Assembly (NCBI GenBank): GCA_009773565.1
Contig: WSXY01000006.1
Span: forward strand, 1 to 64,000
Reading direction: 5' to 3'
DNA: 64,000 bases
From: Actinomycetota bacterium
Lineage (GTDB): Bacteria; Actinomycetota; Coriobacteriia; Anaerosomatales; Anaerosomataceae
Numbering within the stretch: position 1 is the stretch's first letter; each line of letters begins with the position of its first letter. A program made the position numbers and the translations under genes. Shown one piece after another: positions 61,996 to 64,000 of the stretch. Below the pieces are notes generated by a model, which was not told where the DNA came from, searched no databases, and saw only the letters and a list, made by a program, of their open reading frames with translations.

Positions 61996-62700
61996 CTAGG
62001 CCTCCGGGCGATCGCTCCTGCTGCTAAAAAGCAGGCCCGGCAGGGCTCGCACGTCGTTGATTATGTAGTCGCACCCCGCAGCAGTAAGCACCTCAGCACT
62101 CGCCACGCCCCATGTAGCGGCGATTGCCACCGCTCCGGCACTGCGTGCAGATTCCATATCGTGCGGACTGTCGCCGATATACGCGCACTGGCCCGCCTCG
62201 AGGCCCAATAGCGCAGCCGCGTGACGGACCGGATACGGATCCGGTTTATGAAGCGGGACATCGTCGGCAGTCACAATGACCGAGAAGAAGTCGGCGATTC
62301 CAAAGAGGTTGATTCCTCGCATGGCCATCGGCGTGCCCTTTGAGGTGACAACACCCATCGGCATGCCGTAGTCGCGAACCGCAGAGAGAGCCTCTATGGC
62401 ACCCGGGAAGAGGCGAACCATTGCATCGTGCGTGGCATGGTTGAACGTGCGATATGACACAAGTAGCGCATCCGCAGTCGCGGTATCACCCTGCGACAAG
62501 ATGAGCATCTGCTGTGCAAGAGGAATACCGACGTCTCGCAAGAGCACCTCGTCGGGAAGCACTTCGCCGAGAATATCCGCGCTCGCATGCCTGAATGACG
62601 CGAGGATGTGCGGGATGGTATCCGCAAGCGTGCCGTCAAAATCGAAGAGAACAGCCTTTAGGCCGAGGAGGCGTGCATCGGGGTCTGCTGGAATCGTCAT
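61996..62700 (-). CDS. HAD-superfamily phosphatase (phosphoglycolate phosphatase-like)
   Basis: A 234-aa cytoplasmic hydrolase. HAD motif I is AVLFDFDGTLADT (the two Asp are the nucleophile and acid/base), motif II lies in VVTSKGTPMAMRG, motif III includes the Lys of LHKPDPYPV, and motif IV is YIGDSPHDMESARSAG. A helical cap (residues ~35-85) places it with PGP/PpaX-type enzymes. The substrate may be phosphoglycolate or pyrophosphate-like; not decided by sequence. Overlaps the MFS stop by four bases, so the two are one operon with MFS first. Confidence 0.9.
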   Translation of the reverse strand: MTIPADPDARLLGLKAVLFDFDGTLADTIPHILASFRHASADILGEVLPDEVLLRDVGIPLAQQMLILSQGDTATADALLVSYRTFNHATHDAMVRLFPGAIEALSAVRDYGMPMGVVTSKGTPMAMRGINLFGIADFFSVIVTADDVPLHKPDPYPVRHAAALLGLEAGQCAYIGDSPHDMESARSAGAVAIAATWGVASAEVLTAAGCDYIINDVRALPGLLFSSRSDRPEA

Positions 62701-63977
62701 GGGCGCGATTCTAGCACGGCTGGCGCAACGGGCACCTCGATCTTCACCTTACGGAGCAGTATGAATGTCATCGCGGCGCCGACTGCGTAGAACACGCCGG
62801 TAAGGTACCAGGGAAGCGTGTATGAATGCTGCATCAATCGACCACCCAGGACGCTTCCGCCAAGCCAGGCGACCGCCCACCCGAACCGAACCCATCCCAC
62901 AACAAGCGGGCGCTCCAGGGGCGGAATACCCGCGGTTGAAAGCTGGTTGTACACCGGCCACGACATGTTCATCAGGACGCCGCGGAACAAGAGCATCACA
63001 GCGGCAAACGGCAACCCTGTGGCCAGCGGCACGGCGACGAGGAACGGTAGCGAAAGAAGCTCCATTGCCACCACGGCGCCCACGTGACCAAGCTTGCGCG
63101 CAAGCCATGGTGAGCCGAACGCGGCGACAGCCATCCCGATCGAGCTCGCCGCCTGGATCATACCTATCTGACCGACCGTCGCCCCCAGTTGGTGTCTGAG
63201 GAAGAGCGCGACGAATGGGATCGACAGCCCGGCGCCAAACGAGATGAGCACTTCAGGGATTAGAAGACGCACGAGCCTGCTCCACGATGTGAATCCCCTG
63301 ATCGCGGCACGGTACGACGTGGACACATCAGCCGGGTGGGTGTGCTCGATCGCCATTGCTGGCACCGCTGACGCCAACATGGAACATGCGGCCACAGCAA
63401 TAGCAACCCGAAGCCCGACGGTCTCAGTCGCGCCGGCCGCGAGGACTGCCGCCGGGATGATGCCACCAAGCAGCGCGCCAACGAACATCGAGCCGACACG
63501 GAGCGTGTAGTCGATCGTGAACAGATGGGTCAGCGCACGGGCCGGTGCCGCCTCCGAGAGAAACGCTATCCCGAGCGTCTGCATCGCGCCGTCACCGATG
63601 CCGTAGAGAAGCCCGAGTCCGACCACGACCACCGCCGTAGGCGCGAATGCCTGGCCAAGGCGTGAAAGCCCGAGCGCCAGCGCGGCAATCACCATCAGCC
63701 GACGATAGCCAACGCGCGCGACAAGCGGAGGAAGTGCCAGACAGGTGACAGCCCCCGCCAGCGCAAGCGCACCCTCGACGTCGCCGACGACCGCCTCGGT
63801 CATGCCGGCGTCCTTAATATAGATCGCGAACACGGTGCCGAGAATCCCGAGGCCGATGCTCTGGAGCGCGGCTACCATCAGGTACCGCCACGCGTCCCGT
63901 GAAAAGGTCCGTGCTGCCACGCGATAGTCACGTGGCAGCACGGACGCGATGATGCGCTTCAATCCGGTCAGGCGCAT
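62697..63977 (-). CDS. MFS transporter
   Basis: A 426-aa inner-membrane protein with 12 predicted helices in two halves, typical of the major facilitator superfamily (LQSIGLGILGTVFAIYIKDAGM in the first helix; GYRRLMVIAALALGLSRLGQA as the cytoplasmic loop 2-3 region). No specific drug or sugar signature is recognisable. GGGAGGAAC precedes ATG 63977, ahead of which only 23 bases of the window remain. Confidence 0.88.
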   Translation of the reverse strand: MRLTGLKRIIASVLPRDYRVAARTFSRDAWRYLMVAALQSIGLGILGTVFAIYIKDAGMTEAVVGDVEGALALAGAVTCLALPPLVARVGYRRLMVIAALALGLSRLGQAFAPTAVVVVGLGLLYGIGDGAMQTLGIAFLSEAAPARALTHLFTIDYTLRVGSMFVGALLGGIIPAAVLAAGATETVGLRVAIAVAACSMLASAVPAMAIEHTHPADVSTSYRAAIRGFTSWSRLVRLLIPEVLISFGAGLSIPFVALFLRHQLGATVGQIGMIQAASSIGMAVAAFGSPWLARKLGHVGAVVAMELLSLPFLVAVPLATGLPFAAVMLLFRGVLMNMSWPVYNQLSTAGIPPLERPLVVGWVRFGWAVAWLGGSVLGGRLMQHSYTLPWYLTGVFYAVGAAMTFILLRKVKIEVPVAPAVLESRP

Positions 63978-64000
63978 GCGGGTTCCTCCCGAACGGGCGA

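Overview
The window is a high-GC, gene-dense bacterial chromosome segment with no mobile element, integrase, rRNA or CRISPR array. Many start codons are GTG, several genes look leaderless, and families typical of Actinobacteria are present: UPF0182, cell-wall-binding repeat 2 proteins, PspC/LiaF-like envelope genes and a holin-superfamily III protein. Molybdopterin, c-type haem, Fe-S and selenocysteine signatures suggest an anaerobic or facultative actinobacterium, perhaps a Coriobacteriia/Anaerosomatales-like lineage. That placement is inference.

Layout. 0-2 kb: ABC-2 exporter pair. 1.7-6.2 kb: parvulin, a membrane-fused spermidine-synthase-like protein, a free-standing domain resembling the N-terminus of cyanophycin synthetase, two small membrane proteins and an RlpA-like protein with a long structured leader. 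6.5-13 kb (minus): HEAT-type protein, HD-GYP protein and UPF0182 in one operon. 13-19 kb: maf, then a minus operon of CNNM/CBS protein, PspC, LiaF-like, PspC, amidohydrolase and methyltransferase. 19-22.3 kb (plus): a second HEAT-type/HD-GYP pair paralogous to the first. 22-28.7 kb: winged-helix-like protein, flavin reductase, GGDEF-EAL protein, secreted Mo-cofactor lipoprotein, haemolysin III, mini cytochrome c, ferredoxin and nitroreductase. 28.7-35.8 kb (minus): ABC-2 exporter (ATPase plus two permeases), EamA transporter, a sensor kinase without its phosphoacceptor histidine, and a glutamine amidotransferase. 36-43 kb: a phosphorelay cluster (three kinases, one response regulator) with tRNA-Ala. 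43-45.2 kb: amt-glnK. 45.6-46.4 kb: rhodanese-thioredoxin lipoprotein with an in-frame UGA in the redox motif. 46.5-55.3 kb: a roughly 2,900-residue cyclic beta-1,2-glucan synthase. 55.3-57.7 kb: subtilase with cell-wall-binding repeats and tRNA-Ile. 57.9-64 kb: bifunctional nuclease, a MacA/MacB-type exporter, a HAD phosphatase and an MFS transporter.

The dominant theme is signal transduction: two HD-GYP proteins, one GGDEF-EAL protein, four histidine-kinase-type proteins and one response regulator, next to envelope-stress and efflux genes. The most notable candidates are (i) two HEAT/HD-GYP modules, inverted relative to each other and sharing an N-terminal domain across all four proteins, (ii) a predicted selenoprotein fusing rhodanese and thioredoxin domains, with a SECIS-like hairpin, and (iii) a kinase-like protein with Leu in place of the phosphoacceptor His.
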